DNA from: JAXLSZ01 sp046330315
GTDB lineage: Bacteria; Actinomycetota; Thermoleophilia; Solirubrobacterales; 70-9
DNA: 64,000 nucleotides
NCBI GenBank assembly: GCA_046330315.1
Contig: JAXLSZ010000005.1
Location: 372,001-436,000, forward strand
Direction: 5' to 3'
Shown: positions 24,027 to 34,246 of the stretch, one piece after another
Layout of the letters: each line of letters opens with the position of its first letter
Numbering within the stretch: the stretch's first letter is position 1
Translations under genes and position numbers: made by a program
Notes under the pieces: model-generated
What the model was told of the DNA's origin: nothing
Database searches by the model: none
The model's input: the letters and a program-made list of their open reading frames with translations, nothing else

Positions 24027-25604
24027 CTATGCGGCGGAGCGGACCGGGGGCTGCGAGGGCTCGGCGCCCTCCACGCCTCCGGAGCGGACCTCGGCGCCGT
24101 CGGGAAGCGGCGAGAGGGCGCAGGCCACCGCGAGGAGGACCCAGGTCATCGGGTCCGAGAAGAAGCCGGCGTAGGCCATGGTGTGCACGAGGAGGGCGGC
24201 GAACATGGCCAGCACCGTGGCACGCGCGATCGTCTCGGCCCCCGCCGGCGGGGGCCCGCGCACCAGCCCCGGCATCGTCCTGCGCAGCCCCGCCGTCATC
24301 GTCCACAACGCCGTGACCAGCAGGGCCGCGTAGACCGCGAGGCCGACGATCCCGCCCTCGGCAGCGACCGTGATCGGCTCGGTGTGCGACTCGGAGACCT
24401 GGCGGCGCCTGGTCGCGATCCTCTTGCGGAACGCGGCCGAGAATGACCCCGTGCCGAACCCGAGGACCGGGCGGTCGGTGAACAGCTCCGCTCCTCCCGA
24501 GACGAGGCTGCCCCGCCCGCTGGTGTCCTTGTTGACCGTGTTGGAGGAGGAGAGGTCGACCTTCAGCGAGCCGCCCGCGGCGAGCACGAACCCGATCGAG
24601 GCGGCGGCGGCGAGGGCGCAGGCAAGGGCCGTCCAGCGAAGGCTCCAGCGCAGTGCCGCCAGCACCGCGAGCCCGGCCAGCAGCGCCGCGAAGCTCGACT
24701 GCGAGTAGGTCAGCACGAGCCCGGCCCAGAGCAGCGCCACCAGCCCTGCGAGGAGCAGGGAGAGCCGGCGCTCGCGCGACCAGAGCAGGGCCCCTGCGGC
24801 GGCGACGATGACCAGCGCCAGGTAGCGCCCGTAGACGTTGGGGTCCCAGAACAGCGAGTTGACGCGGAAGTAAACGTGGAAGTCGTTGGAGCGGATCACG
24901 CCCCCGTTCCAGAGCAGGTCCCGGCTCGCGAACTCGGCGAATCCGATCAGCACGAAGACGGTCGCCTCGAGGCCCAGCACCCCCAGGGCGCCGAGCAGCA
25001 GCCGGCGGTCCCAGCGCTGGCCGACCAGCAGGGCGAAGGCGACCGAGAACGGGATCACGAAGAAGCAGACGTCCTGGATCCCCTTCGAGAAGTCCTCCGA
25101 GTAGAGCGCCCCGGCGGCGTAGACGACGACGAAGGCGGCCAGCGAGCGGGCGAGCCAGCGGGGCGGCGCGGAACGGAGCCAGCGGGCCTCGCCCTCGCCC
25201 CCGCCGGTCAGCTCGGTCGCACAGGCCGCGATCACCCCGCCGGCGATCACCAGATAGAGGGGCACGAGGAGGTTGGCCTGGGTGCCCCCCGACTCCAGCG
25301 GTATCCGGAAGGGAAGCGCGGCGACGAGCGCCAGCGGCATCAGCCGCGGGCGGTGGGTGAAGACGACGGCCGCCAGGGCGACCGCGGCAATCGCCACGGC
25401 CGCGAGGGCGGCGATGCGGGCGGGGCTGTGGCGCAGGTCGGAGATCTGGGCCGAGTGCCACTGGTCGCCGGCGATCAGGACCGGGAACAGGACCAGGGCG
25501 ACGAGCATCGCCAGCGCCCGGGAGCGCGAGGGCGGCGCGAGGATCGCGTAGGCGGCGGCGACCGCGGCGACCATCACCCCCACCCCGGCCAGAACCCCGG
25601 TCAC
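24027..25604 (-). CDS. O-antigen ligase / polymerase-like membrane protein (Wzy/RfaL type)
   Basis: The 525-residue protein has about 12 predicted membrane helices, starting MTGVLAGVGVMVAAVAAAYA. Around residues 225-260 a longer periplasmic loop includes SRDLLWNGGVIRSNDF and the segment RVNSLFWDPNVYGRYLALV, and LVLTYSQSSFAALLAG (about 295-310) and RPVLGFGTGSFSAAF (about 385-400) match the Wzy_C/O-antigen ligase signature (T-S-R-x-A variant seen as TYSQSSF). The GTG start (25602-25604) overlaps the stop of the preceding gene by four bases. With the flippase it would polymerise or transfer lipid-linked glycan. Confidence 0.86.
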   Translation of the reverse strand: MTGVLAGVGVMVAAVAAAYAILAPPSRSRALAMLVALVLFPVLIAGDQWHSAQISDLRHSPARIAALAAVAIAAVALAAVVFTHRPRLMPLALVAALPFRIPLESGGTQANLLVPLYLVIAGGVIAACATELTGGGEGEARWLRSAPPRWLARSLAAFVVVYAAGALYSEDFSKGIQDVCFFVIPFSVAFALLVGQRWDRRLLLGALGVLGLEATVFVLIGFAEFASRDLLWNGGVIRSNDFHVYFRVNSLFWDPNVYGRYLALVIVAAAGALLWSRERRLSLLLAGLVALLWAGLVLTYSQSSFAALLAGLAVLAALRWSLRWTALACALAAAASIGFVLAAGGSLKVDLSSSNTVNKDTSGRGSLVSGGAELFTDRPVLGFGTGSFSAAFRKRIATRRRQVSESHTEPITVAAEGGIVGLAVYAALLVTALWTMTAGLRRTMPGLVRGPPPAGAETIARATVLAMFAALLVHTMAYAGFFSDPMTWVLLAVACALSPLPDGAEVRSGGVEGAEPSQPPVRSAA

Positions 25605-26122
25605 TGCGTTCCGTCTCCGGGCCCGCGCCGGCAGGCCGAGCGACCGCGCGGCTCGACGCGATGCAGGCGCATCGCCCCGCCGGGGACGAGGGTGCGGTCC
25701 TGGCCGAGCAGGACCACACGCAGCTTGTAGCGGCCGGGCGGAGCCGGAGTCCCCCGCCTGGTCCCCCCGCCCCAGTAGAAGGTGTGGAAGCGGTAGCGCT
25801 TCAGGAACCGGTCCTCGGCAAGCGTGCGGACCAGCCTGCCCTCGGTGTCGATCACCTCCACGTCGGCGCGGTCGGAGCGGGTGACCCGGAAGCGGATGCG
25901 GATGTGGTCGGCGCGGCAGTCGCCGTTGGGGCTGAACGCCGTCAGCCGCCTCGGCTTCCCGGCGGGCCCGACGACGACCCGCCCGAAGGTGACCTTGTCG
26001 AGGATCAGCGGCTCGCGCTTCAACCGCTGCGCATAGGCGAAGGCGGCGACCGTGGCCAGGACGAGAAGGCCGAAGGTGGCCGGGGCCAGGACACGGTTGA
26101 GGCGATCGCGAGACGGCCGCAC
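25601..26122 (-). CDS. Membrane-anchored FlgD-like Ig-domain protein
   Basis: The 173-residue protein has an N-terminal membrane helix (about 10-30) and an extracytoplasmic domain. The segments AFSPNGDCRADHIRIRFRV (about 62-80) and GRLVRTLAEDRF, followed by FYWGGGTRRGTPAPPGRYKL (about 117-136), form the FlgD/CHU-type Ig-like fold with the usual W-x-G-x4-G-x4-P-x-G-x-Y signature. It probably serves as a surface scaffold. The gene starts an operon with the polymerase gene (4-base overlap). GTG at 26122 follows TAACCT (26137-26132) by nine bases, another probable leaderless start. Confidence 0.82.
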   Translation of the reverse strand: MRPSRDRLNRVLAPATFGLLVLATVAAFAYAQRLKREPLILDKVTFGRVVVGPAGKPRRLTAFSPNGDCRADHIRIRFRVTRSDRADVEVIDTEGRLVRTLAEDRFLKRYRFHTFYWGGGTRRGTPAPPGRYKLRVVLLGQDRTLVPGGAMRLHRVEPRGRSACRRGPGDGTQ

Positions 26123-26194
26123 GGGCGGGTCAGGTTACCCCGCCGGGGGCCGGCGGTCCCGGGTTGGCGCCGCGTGGCCCGGAGTCCCTCGTGG

Positions 26195-26953
26195 CTAGGG
26201 AGGCGGGGAGGCGGCGCGGTCCTCTCCGACCACCACCGCGACGGGCGCCCCCGCTCCGGCGGTGAGGATCTGGTTGGTCATCAGCCGGACCTTGGAGATC
26301 TTCAGCGCCGCTGCCACCTTTGCGGCCTCGGGGCGGTGGCCCCGCTTGTACATCACCTCGCTGACCGCCACGCTGGAGGGCGTGTTGCTGACCGCGCCGA
26401 GCTGGAAGTTCTCCTTCTCGAGGGCGTCGCCGAAGCGGCCGGCGAGCCCCGAGACCGCTGTCCCGTTGAGCACCGAGACCCTGATGCTGTCGGGCGCCAC
26501 GGTCGGGCCGGTCCGCGCCTGCCTGCCGCCGTTGCCGCTCTCGCCCCCCAAGACGTGGATCGCCCCGTAGGCGACGCCCCCCGCCACGATCACCAGCACC
26601 GCCACGATCAGCACCAGGTAGCGGGTCTGGGGCATGCGCGAGCGCGCTCGCTCCGCGGTCGTCTCCTCAGTCAGCCCCGCCTCGCGGCGCTCGCGCCGGC
26701 TGGCGCGGTCCTCCGCCGCCTTGCGCTCCGCCTCCTTCGCCCTCTCGATCTCGCGAAGCTCGGCGGCGCGCTTGGCGGCCAGGTCGGAGGTGGACTGCTC
26801 GGCGGCGGCCTCCCGCTCCGGCGCTCCGCCCGCCCAGTCCCGCAGCCTGCGGAGGTCCCGGCCCTGGCTGAACTGCAGCAGGGCCAGCACGGCCAGCCCG
26901 AGGAGGGCGACGAGGCCGGCGTAGGAGCCGACCTCCTTGACTACCTGCAGCAA
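26195..26953 (-). CDS. LytR_C domain protein with a membrane helix and coiled coil
   Basis: The 252-residue protein begins with a membrane segment (about 8-27), then a long charged helical region (AAEQSTSDLAAKRAAELREI and on, about 45-105), a second membrane helix (YLVLIVAVLVIVAGGVAYGA, about 112-131) and a C-terminal LytR_C domain (ISVLNGTAVSGLAGRFGDAL-type, about 155-235). The catalytic LCP domain is absent, so it is not itself a glycan-phosphate ligase. LytR_C domains usually accompany those enzymes in the envelope. The start is TTG at 26951-26953, the only start in the correct region, with GGTGAG nearby. It is in the polysaccharide cluster. Confidence 0.82.
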   Translation of the reverse strand: MLQVVKEVGSYAGLVALLGLAVLALLQFSQGRDLRRLRDWAGGAPEREAAAEQSTSDLAAKRAAELREIERAKEAERKAAEDRASRRERREAGLTEETTAERARSRMPQTRYLVLIVAVLVIVAGGVAYGAIHVLGGESGNGGRQARTGPTVAPDSIRVSVLNGTAVSGLAGRFGDALEKENFQLGAVSNTPSSVAVSEVMYKRGHRPEAAKVAAALKISKVRLMTNQILTAGAGAPVAVVVGEDRAASPPP

Positions 26954-27047
26954 GGCCGGCTCACCCGGTTCGGCTCAGAGTTCTTTTCCGGCACGGCGGC
27001 TGGGATCCGCGGATCTTAGAAAGATCCGGGGAGGCGAAAGCTCCCGC

Positions 27048-28943
27048 TCACTCCTCGCGGACCGTCGCGGCCTCGGGGGAGGGCCGGGTGCCGGTGACCA
27101 TCTCGACCACCCGCTCGGCGAGGTTCGCCTCGTCGCCGCCCATGATCAGCTGCTCGAGGCCGTTGAGCGTGGACTCGACCCAGCCCGGATCCAGCGGGGT
27201 GGCCCGGACGGCCCGCATGATCCGCTTCGCGGCGGTGGGCTGCAGGTGCTCCTCGGCGCCGACCAGCACCTCCTGGAGCTTCTCGCCCGGGCGGGGGCCG
27301 ACGAACTCGATCGCGATGTCCCGCTCGGGGTCGTACCCGGCGAGGCGGATCATGTTGCGGGCGAGATCGACGATGCGGACCGGCTCCCCCATGTCGAGGA
27401 CGAAGACCTCGCCCTTGCCGGCGCCGATGTCGCCGGCCCGGATCACGAGCTGAACCGCCTCGGGGATGGTCATGAAATAGCGGGTCATGTCGGGATGGGT
27501 GACGGTGACCGGCCCGCCGCGCTCGATCTGGCTGCGGAAGATCGGCACCACGCTCCCCGAGGAGGCGAGGACGTTGCCGAACCGCACGCTGCCGAAACGG
27601 GTATGGGGATGGCGCTCGGCCGCGGCCTCGACCGTCCACTCCGCCAGCGCCTTGGAGGCACCCATCACGGTCTTGGGGTCCACGGCCTTGTCGGTGGAGA
27701 TCAGCACGAAGCGCTCGACCTTGGCGGCGGCGGCGGTCTCGGCCGTGATCCTGGTCGCCACGGCGTTGTTGCGGACCGCCTCCAGGGGGTTGGCCTCCAT
27801 CAGGGGGACGTGCTTGTAGGCGGCGGCGTGGAAGACCACGGTCGGCCTGAAGCGCTGCATCACCTCGAGCATCCGCGCCGGCTCCTTGCAGTCCGCCAGC
27901 ACCGCCTCGACGCTGGTGAAGTGGCGCTCCTCGACCATCTCGCGGTCGATCTGGAAGAGGTTGTCCTCGGCGTGGTCGAGCATAACCAGCAGGCGGGGGG
28001 CGACCCGGGCGATCTGACGGCAGAGCTCCGAGCCGATCGACCCGCCGGCCCCGGTCACCATCACCACGCGGTCGCCCAGGTAGGCACCGACCCGGTCGAG
28101 CTCGACGACGATCGGGTCGCGGCCGAGCACGTCCTCCACCTGGACCTCGCGGAGCTGGCGGTTGAGCTGCACCCCGCCGCGCAGCAGCTCGAAGACCGTG
28201 GGGAGGGTCAGCACCCTGATCTCCCGCTCCCGGCAGGCCGCCACCACCTTGCCCCTCAGGGTCCCGGGGGCCGAGGGGATCGCGATCACGACCTCGTCGG
28301 GCTCGGTCTCGTCGAGGATCGCGGCGATCTCCGAGGTCGAGCCGAGGACCTTGAGCCCCAGCATCCGCATCCCGCGCTTGCGGGGGTCGTCGTCGACGAA
28401 GCCGATCGCGGTCTTGCCGAGGTTGGGGTTGAGCTGCAGCTCGCGGACCACCATCTGGCCGCCCGAGCCGGCGCCGACCACCAGCACCTCGGGGCCGGTC
28501 GGGATGCGGGCGCCGCGCTGGGGCCTCTCGACGATCAGCCTCACCGCGAGGCGCGCCCCGATCAGCAGCAGCAGGGTGAGGATGAAGTCCATGACCACGA
28601 CCGAGCGGGGCAGGCTGTCGGAGAAGGGGCGGGCGACGGTGAAGACGAGCACCATCACCAGGCTCGCCACGACCACCGCCCGCAGGATGCCGGGGAAGTC
28701 CCGGGCGCTGACGTATCGCCACCACTTCTGGTAGAGGCCGAAGCCGTAGAAGATCGCCACCTTGCCGAGGACGACGAAGCCGATCGCGCCGGCGATCAGG
28801 TCCCCGTAGCGCGGCGGGATGCCGTTCGGATCGTCGAGGAAGCGCAGCTTGAACGCGCAGTAGAAGGCGATCGCGACGAGCGCCGCGTCGGCCGCCATCT
28901 GCAGGGTCCGGCCGCGGTAGACGGGGTGGTTCAACCGGTGCAT
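27048..28943 (-). CDS. UDP-GlcNAc-type 4,6-dehydratase (CapD/WbpM/PglF family)
   Basis: The 631-residue protein has four membrane helices in the first 130 residues, a CoA-binding-like domain with VLVVGAGSGGQMVVREL (about 150-167), and a C-terminal short-chain dehydrogenase with MVTGAGGSIGSELCRQIA (about 290-308). The active-site sequence STDKAVDPKTVMGASKALAE (about 402-421) shows the Met-x3-Lys (MGASK) variant in place of Tyr-x3-Lys found in this dehydratase group. It makes a UDP-4-keto-6-deoxy sugar for the surface glycan, the entry to sugars such as QuiNAc, FucNAc or bacillosamine. ATG at 28943 is 11 bases after TAGACT. Confidence 0.93.
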   Translation of the reverse strand: MHRLNHPVYRGRTLQMAADAALVAIAFYCAFKLRFLDDPNGIPPRYGDLIAGAIGFVVLGKVAIFYGFGLYQKWWRYVSARDFPGILRAVVVASLVMVLVFTVARPFSDSLPRSVVVMDFILTLLLLIGARLAVRLIVERPQRGARIPTGPEVLVVGAGSGGQMVVRELQLNPNLGKTAIGFVDDDPRKRGMRMLGLKVLGSTSEIAAILDETEPDEVVIAIPSAPGTLRGKVVAACREREIRVLTLPTVFELLRGGVQLNRQLREVQVEDVLGRDPIVVELDRVGAYLGDRVVMVTGAGGSIGSELCRQIARVAPRLLVMLDHAEDNLFQIDREMVEERHFTSVEAVLADCKEPARMLEVMQRFRPTVVFHAAAYKHVPLMEANPLEAVRNNAVATRITAETAAAAKVERFVLISTDKAVDPKTVMGASKALAEWTVEAAAERHPHTRFGSVRFGNVLASSGSVVPIFRSQIERGGPVTVTHPDMTRYFMTIPEAVQLVIRAGDIGAGKGEVFVLDMGEPVRIVDLARNMIRLAGYDPERDIAIEFVGPRPGEKLQEVLVGAEEHLQPTAAKRIMRAVRATPLDPGWVESTLNGLEQLIMGGDEANLAERVVEMVTGTRPSPEAATVREE

Positions 28944-29044
28944 TCGGCAGTTCGAGTCTAGAGCGTCCGCCCGGCGCAGACGACCCTCCGGGCCTCCGGG
29001 GGCCGATCCCTCCAGACCGCCTTTCCCTAGGATCGTCAGCTCAC

Positions 29045-29728
29045 ATGCAGGCTCTGGTACCGATCCTCGCCAGCGTCACCGACAAGATCGTCGACCCGAT
29101 CGTCAACGTGGCGACCGACTTCATCAGCTCGACCGGGCTGCCGGCGGTGTTCCTGCTGATGCTGCTGGAGTCGGCCTGCATCCCGGTGCCGAGCGAGGCG
29201 ATCATGCTCTTCGCAGGCTTCAGCGTCTCCAACGGGGACCTGACGATGGCCGGGATCGTGATCGCCGGCGTGCTCGGCAACCTGGTCGGCTCGTGGCTCG
29301 CCTACGCCGCGGGCTACTACGGGCGCCTCGAGCTGCTCGAGCGCCACCACGTGCTCCACGTCAACCCCAAGCACCTGCGCTGGGCCGAGAGGTGGTTCGA
29401 GCGCCACGGCGAGGCCACCGTGTTCTTCACGCGGATGCTGCCGATCATCCGCACCTTCATCTCGCTTCCCGCGGGCGTGGCGCGGATGCCTTTCTGGCGC
29501 TTCACCGTCTTCACCCTGGCCGGCTGCGTGCCGTGGGTCCTGATGCTGGCGATCGTCGGCCGTGAGGTCGGCGACAACTGGGAGAAGTGGCGGCACAACC
29601 TCGCCTACCTCGACTACGTCGTGGTGCTCGCCGTCGTCGGGCTCGTCGTCTACTGGCTGCTGCGCCGAGGCCGGGGGAGCGACGAGGAAGACGAGGGGGG
29701 CGAGAGCACCGGCGCGGCCGAGGCTTGA
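29045..29728 (+). CDS. DedA/SNARE-associated family membrane protein
   Basis: The 227-residue membrane protein has four to five helices. The DedA signatures are LLMLLESACIPVPSEAIMLF (about 36-55) and FFTRMLPIIRTFISLPAG (about 119-136). DedA proteins influence lipid flipping and undecaprenyl phosphate recycling, which fits the next gene. TAGGAT at 29028-29033 lies 11 bases before the ATG. The C-terminus is acidic (GSDEEDEGGES). Its TGA overlaps the start of the UppP gene by four bases. Confidence 0.92.
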   Translation: MQALVPILASVTDKIVDPIVNVATDFISSTGLPAVFLLMLLESACIPVPSEAIMLFAGFSVSNGDLTMAGIVIAGVLGNLVGSWLAYAAGYYGRLELLERHHVLHVNPKHLRWAERWFERHGEATVFFTRMLPIIRTFISLPAGVARMPFWRFTVFTLAGCVPWVLMLAIVGREVGDNWEKWRHNLAYLDYVVVLAVVGLVVYWLLRRGRGSDEEDEGGESTGAAEA

Positions 29729-30596
29729 CGACGGAAGCCCCAACCTCGATCCCCCTGCGGCGCGCGGCCGGGCTGGGGCTCGTTCAGGGTCCCACCGAGC
29801 TGCTGCCGGTCTCCAGCTCGGCGCACCTGGTGCTGATCCCCTGGCTGGCCGGGTGGGACTGGGACGAGCTGGACCCGGAGGTCCGCAAGAGCTTCGAGGT
29901 GGCGCTTCACGCCGGGGCGGCGGCGGCTCTGCTGGTCGGCCAGCGGCGGGTGATCGCCGAGGAGCTGCGGAGCTTCGACGGGCGCCGCGCCGCGGTCCTG
30001 GCGCTCTCCTTCCTGCCGCCGGCGGTGGTCGGCTACCGCTGGGAGCGCACCATCGAGCGGCGGCTGGGGGGGCCGCGCGCGACCGCCGCGGGACTGCTCG
30101 CCGGGGCGCTGGTGATGCTGGCCGCCGACAGCAGGCCCCAGCGGCGCGGGCGCGGCGATGCCCGCGCGGCCGACGGCTTGTTCCTCGGCCTCGCCCAGGC
30201 CACGGCGCTGGCGCCGGGGGTCTCGCGCAACGGCGCCACCCTCGCCGCGGCGCGCTGGCGGGGCTTCTCGCGGGACCAGGCGAACCTGCTTTCCCGCACG
30301 GTGGCCCTGCCGATCATCGTCGGCGCGACCGCGCTGAAGGGCTCGAGGCTGGCCCGTCGCGGACTCCCGCCCGGCCTCCGCCGCTCCCTGGAGGCGGGCG
30401 TCCTCGCCTCCTTCGCCTCGACGCTCGCCTCCCAGCGATTGATCCGGCTGGTCGAGCGCGACCGGGCGCTGTGGCCCTACGCGGCCTACCGGCTGGCGCT
30501 GGCGGTCGTGGTGCTCGCGCGGGTCAGGCGGGCACGGCGACCGGCCCCTGATGTTGAATCGGCTCCGGTGAGACACCTGTCGGTGCAGGGCCAGCG

Positions 30597-30600
<4 letters not shown>
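29725..30600 (+). CDS. uppP: Undecaprenyl-diphosphatase (UppP/BacA)
   Basis: It removes a phosphate from undecaprenyl diphosphate to recycle the lipid carrier at the outer membrane face. The 291 residues contain the two UppP signatures: GLVQGPTELLPVSSSAHL (about 17-34, with the essential E-x3-E-type residues) and APGVSRNGATL (about 159-169, PGxSRxG). It is probably an eight-helix membrane protein. The start TTG at 29725-29727 overlaps the DedA stop (TTGA), and the stop TGA overlaps the GTG of purM (GTGA). It serves both the polysaccharide and the peptidoglycan pathways here. Confidence 0.93.
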
Positions 30601-31601
<1,001 letters not shown>

Positions 31602-31628
31602 GGCGGCTCCGGCCGTGCTCCGGGCGCG

Positions 31629-31686
31629 CTCCGGCCCGCTTCGGCGTGGCTCCGGCCCGCTTCGGCGGCTCCGGCCCGCTTCGGCG
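31629..31686. repeat. Short GC-rich tandem repeat downstream of purM
   Basis: Three copies of an 18-base unit (CTCCGGCCCGCTTCGGCG) at 31629-31646, 31650-31667 and 31669-31686 are separated by three and one bases. They lie between the convergent ends of purM and the DsbA-fold gene. No coding meaning is seen. Confidence 0.85.
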
Positions 31687-31723
31687 GCTCAGCGCGGCGG
31701 GGGCGCGGCGGCGGCGGCGGGAC

Positions 31724-32602
31724 TCAGGCCTTCTCCCAGATCGTGCCGGTCAGCGCCCTGACCGGGCGCAGCCGCCACTCGGAGGCGAGCGCCCACAGCT
31801 CGGCGCAGATCGGCGGGCCCGGGCGCTGGGCAAGGACCTCCGCCTCCGTGGTCGTGATCCGCCCGAAGCGCTCCACCGCGTCCATCGGGTCCAGCGGGCC
31901 CTCGTTGACCGGCCGCGCCCCCGCTGCCAGGGCCGCCCCCCGGTAGGCCTCCAGGGGCTGCCAGCCCCAGACCCCGTGGCGCGCTCCGTCGGGCCCGGTG
32001 AAGACCGCGGAGGGGAAGGTGACGCGCTCGCTGCCCTCGGTGCGGCGCACCTTGCCCGCCTCGCGCGCCTCCGCGGGCACGTCGCGCACCTCGTCGAGGT
32101 CCTCGCTGAAGGCCTCGAGGATCGCGTGGGAGTCGAGGTCTATGCGAAACCGCGGCACGTCGAGGCCGGCCGGCGCGGCCTCCGCCACCAACGCCTCCGT
32201 CGTGTCGAGCTTGCGCCGCTCGCACATGATCCCCTCGCGCACCCTCCGCAGGTAGCGGTAGCCGGCCTCGGGACCCTGCTCGCAGGCGGCCTTGACCGCC
32301 ATGCAGGCCGGGTAGGTGCTGGAGATGGGCGCCTCGGTCCAGATCCTCGGGTCGCAGGGCATCCCGGTCTCCGCGCCGACGTCGAGCCAGTGGGCCATGA
32401 GGTCGGCGAAGCAGTCCGGGCCGGTGCCGATCGACCCCTCCTCGTCGCGATAATCCCGGCCGTAGCTGCGGGCGAGCCCGCCCATCACCCAATCGAAGTC
32501 CAACTCCCCCTCGAACTCCCAGATCAGCCTGCGAAGCTTTGGTTCGGCCCCCCAGGACCAGGAGCAGGCCGGATCGGTGTAGTAGCGAACCTCAACTGAC
32601 AC
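31724..32602 (-). CDS. DsbA-like thioredoxin-fold protein with an incomplete active site
   Basis: The 292-residue protein has the FrnE/DsbA-like thioredoxin fold with inserted helical domain. The N-terminal strand VEVRYYTDPACSWSWGAEPK reads C-S-W-S where relatives carry C-P-W-C (residues 13-16), so only one cysteine remains. Later the cis-Pro region TFPSAVFTG (about 205) fits the fold. It probably functions as a monothiol binder or has lost oxidoreductase activity. No signal peptide is seen. GTG at 32600-32602, preceded by TATTGT (32617-32612) with a nine-base gap, suggests leaderless expression. It is divergent from the kinase gene at 32629. Confidence 0.82.
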   Translation of the reverse strand: MSVEVRYYTDPACSWSWGAEPKLRRLIWEFEGELDFDWVMGGLARSYGRDYRDEEGSIGTGPDCFADLMAHWLDVGAETGMPCDPRIWTEAPISSTYPACMAVKAACEQGPEAGYRYLRRVREGIMCERRKLDTTEALVAEAAPAGLDVPRFRIDLDSHAILEAFSEDLDEVRDVPAEAREAGKVRRTEGSERVTFPSAVFTGPDGARHGVWGWQPLEAYRGAALAAGARPVNEGPLDPMDAVERFGRITTTEAEVLAQRPGPPICAELWALASEWRLRPVRALTGTIWEKA

Positions 32603-32628
32603 GGGGCGTTGACAATATCTCCACGAAG

Positions 32629-34155
32629 ATGAACCCAGGCTCGACCTCAGCCCAGATGATCGGCACGGTGCTCTCAGGCCGCTACAGGCTGGAGGCGCGG
32701 CTGGGGAGCGGTGGCATGTCAACCGTCTACCTGGCCCGGGACGAGACGCTCGACCGCCAGGTGGCGGTGAAGCTCATGCACCGGGAGATGTCCGAGCAGG
32801 CCGACCAGCTGCAGCGCTTCCACCGCGAGGCCCGCGCGGTGGCGAAGATCTCCCACCCCAACGTGGTCACGGTGATCGACGCCGGCGAGGACCAGGGACG
32901 CCCCTACATCGTCTTCGAGTACGTCGAGGGGGAGACCCTCAAGCAGAGGATCTCGCGGGCCGGCGCGCTCGACATTCAGGAGGCGATTGCCTACGCGATC
33001 GAGATCGCCAGGGGGCTTACCGTCGCCCACGCGAGGCAGATGGTCCACCGCGACATCAAGCCCCAGAACGTCCTGATCGACAGCGAGGGGCGCGCGAAGC
33101 TGACCGACTTCGGCATCTCCCGCCAGCTCGAGCAGGACGGGCTGACCGCCACGGGCAGGGTCCTGGGGACCACCGATTACGTCGCGCCCGAGCAGGCGAT
33201 GGGACAGGGGGTGGACCCCCGCTCGGACATCTACTCGCTGGGGGTCGTCCTCTACGAGATGCTGACCGGGGACGTCCCCTTCACGGCCGACAGCCAGGTG
33301 GGGGTGGCGATGAAGCACGTCAACGAGGAGCTCCCCGACGTCCAGGGCCGCCGCCCGGAGGTCTCTGCGGCGGTCGCGCTGGTCGTCGAGCGGGCCACCT
33401 TCAAGGACCCGGCGCGCCGCTACCAGAGCATCGAGGAGATGATCGCCGACCTCGAGACGGCGCTCGAGGTGGAGGCGGCGCGGGCCGGCTCGACGACCGG
33501 CGAGGCGACCAGCGTGCTCGACGCGGTCCCGCCGCCGAGGCGGCGGCTGGCGGTTCGCGAGCGGTGGTCCTGGAAGACCTTCGGCCTGGTGCTCCTGGTC
33601 GCGGCGATCGTGCTCTCCGCCGTCTACGGGATCTCGGCGGGCTGGTTCGGGGGCGGCGGCGCCGGGGGTGGCAATCGGGAGGGCGGCGGCAGCAACCCGG
33701 TGAAGGTCACCTCGGCCACCGACTACGACCCGGTCGGAGGCGACGGCGAGCACCCCGAACTGCTCACCCGGGTGACCGACGACAATCCCGCGGTCACCGG
33801 CGGCTCCTGGACCACGGAGACCTACGACACCAACTTCCCCGAGGCCAAGGCGGGCGTCGGCCTCTACCTGACCACCGCCGACCCGGTCGCCGCCAAGACC
33901 CTGCAGGTGCGCTCGGCCAAGGGCGGCTGGGACCTACAGGTCTACGCGGCGCCCTCGGCGCCGTCCGATGGCGCGGCCGATCCGCTGGCTGGCTGGACCA
34001 AGGTCGGGGAGAAGTCGGGGATGGCCGCCAACCAGAGCGTCGCCCTCGACACCGGCGGGCGCAATCTCACCGACTACCTGCTCTGGATCACCAAGCTGGC
34101 CCCGGTCAGCGACGGCTATCGCGTCGAGATCACCGACGCCCGCCTCTACGACTGA
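32629..34155 (+). CDS. Ser/Thr protein kinase with a membrane helix and a beta-rich ectodomain
   Basis: The 508-residue Hanks-type kinase has a Gly-rich loop GSGGMS (about 26-31), catalytic Lys in VAVK (K48), HRDIKPQN (140-147, D142) and DFG (160-162), with a complete activation segment (VLGTTDYVAPEQAM). A membrane helix follows at about 315-335 and then a Gly/Ser/Asn linker. About 140 residues at the end (SATDYDPVGGDGEHPELLTR onwards) resemble a discoidin-like jelly-roll that binds carbohydrate or lipid outside the cell. The likely start is ATG at 32629; an in-frame ATG 27 bases later is possible. It is divergent from the DsbA-fold gene and separate from the main kinase cluster. Confidence 0.92.
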   Translation: MNPGSTSAQMIGTVLSGRYRLEARLGSGGMSTVYLARDETLDRQVAVKLMHREMSEQADQLQRFHREARAVAKISHPNVVTVIDAGEDQGRPYIVFEYVEGETLKQRISRAGALDIQEAIAYAIEIARGLTVAHARQMVHRDIKPQNVLIDSEGRAKLTDFGISRQLEQDGLTATGRVLGTTDYVAPEQAMGQGVDPRSDIYSLGVVLYEMLTGDVPFTADSQVGVAMKHVNEELPDVQGRRPEVSAAVALVVERATFKDPARRYQSIEEMIADLETALEVEAARAGSTTGEATSVLDAVPPPRRRLAVRERWSWKTFGLVLLVAAIVLSAVYGISAGWFGGGGAGGGNREGGGSNPVKVTSATDYDPVGGDGEHPELLTRVTDDNPAVTGGSWTTETYDTNFPEAKAGVGLYLTTADPVAAKTLQVRSAKGGWDLQVYAAPSAPSDGAADPLAGWTKVGEKSGMAANQSVALDTGGRNLTDYLLWITKLAPVSDGYRVEITDARLYD

Positions 34156-34173
34156 TCGCGAACCGACTGCCCG

Positions 34174-34219
34174 CGAACGTCCCGGAACCCCCCCTATAGC
34201 CGATACTCCGGGACGTTCG
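34174..34219. terminator. Hairpin between convergent genes, followed by G-runs
   Basis: Perfect 13-base inverted repeat (CGAACGTCCCGGA at 34174-34186, complement at 34207-34219, loop of 20) between the kinase stop and the ddl stop. The plus strand continues with repeated GGGGG/GGGG runs to about 34243. No T tract is visible. Confidence 0.6.
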
Positions 34220-34246
34220 GTGGGGGTGGGGTGGGGGTGGGTGAGG

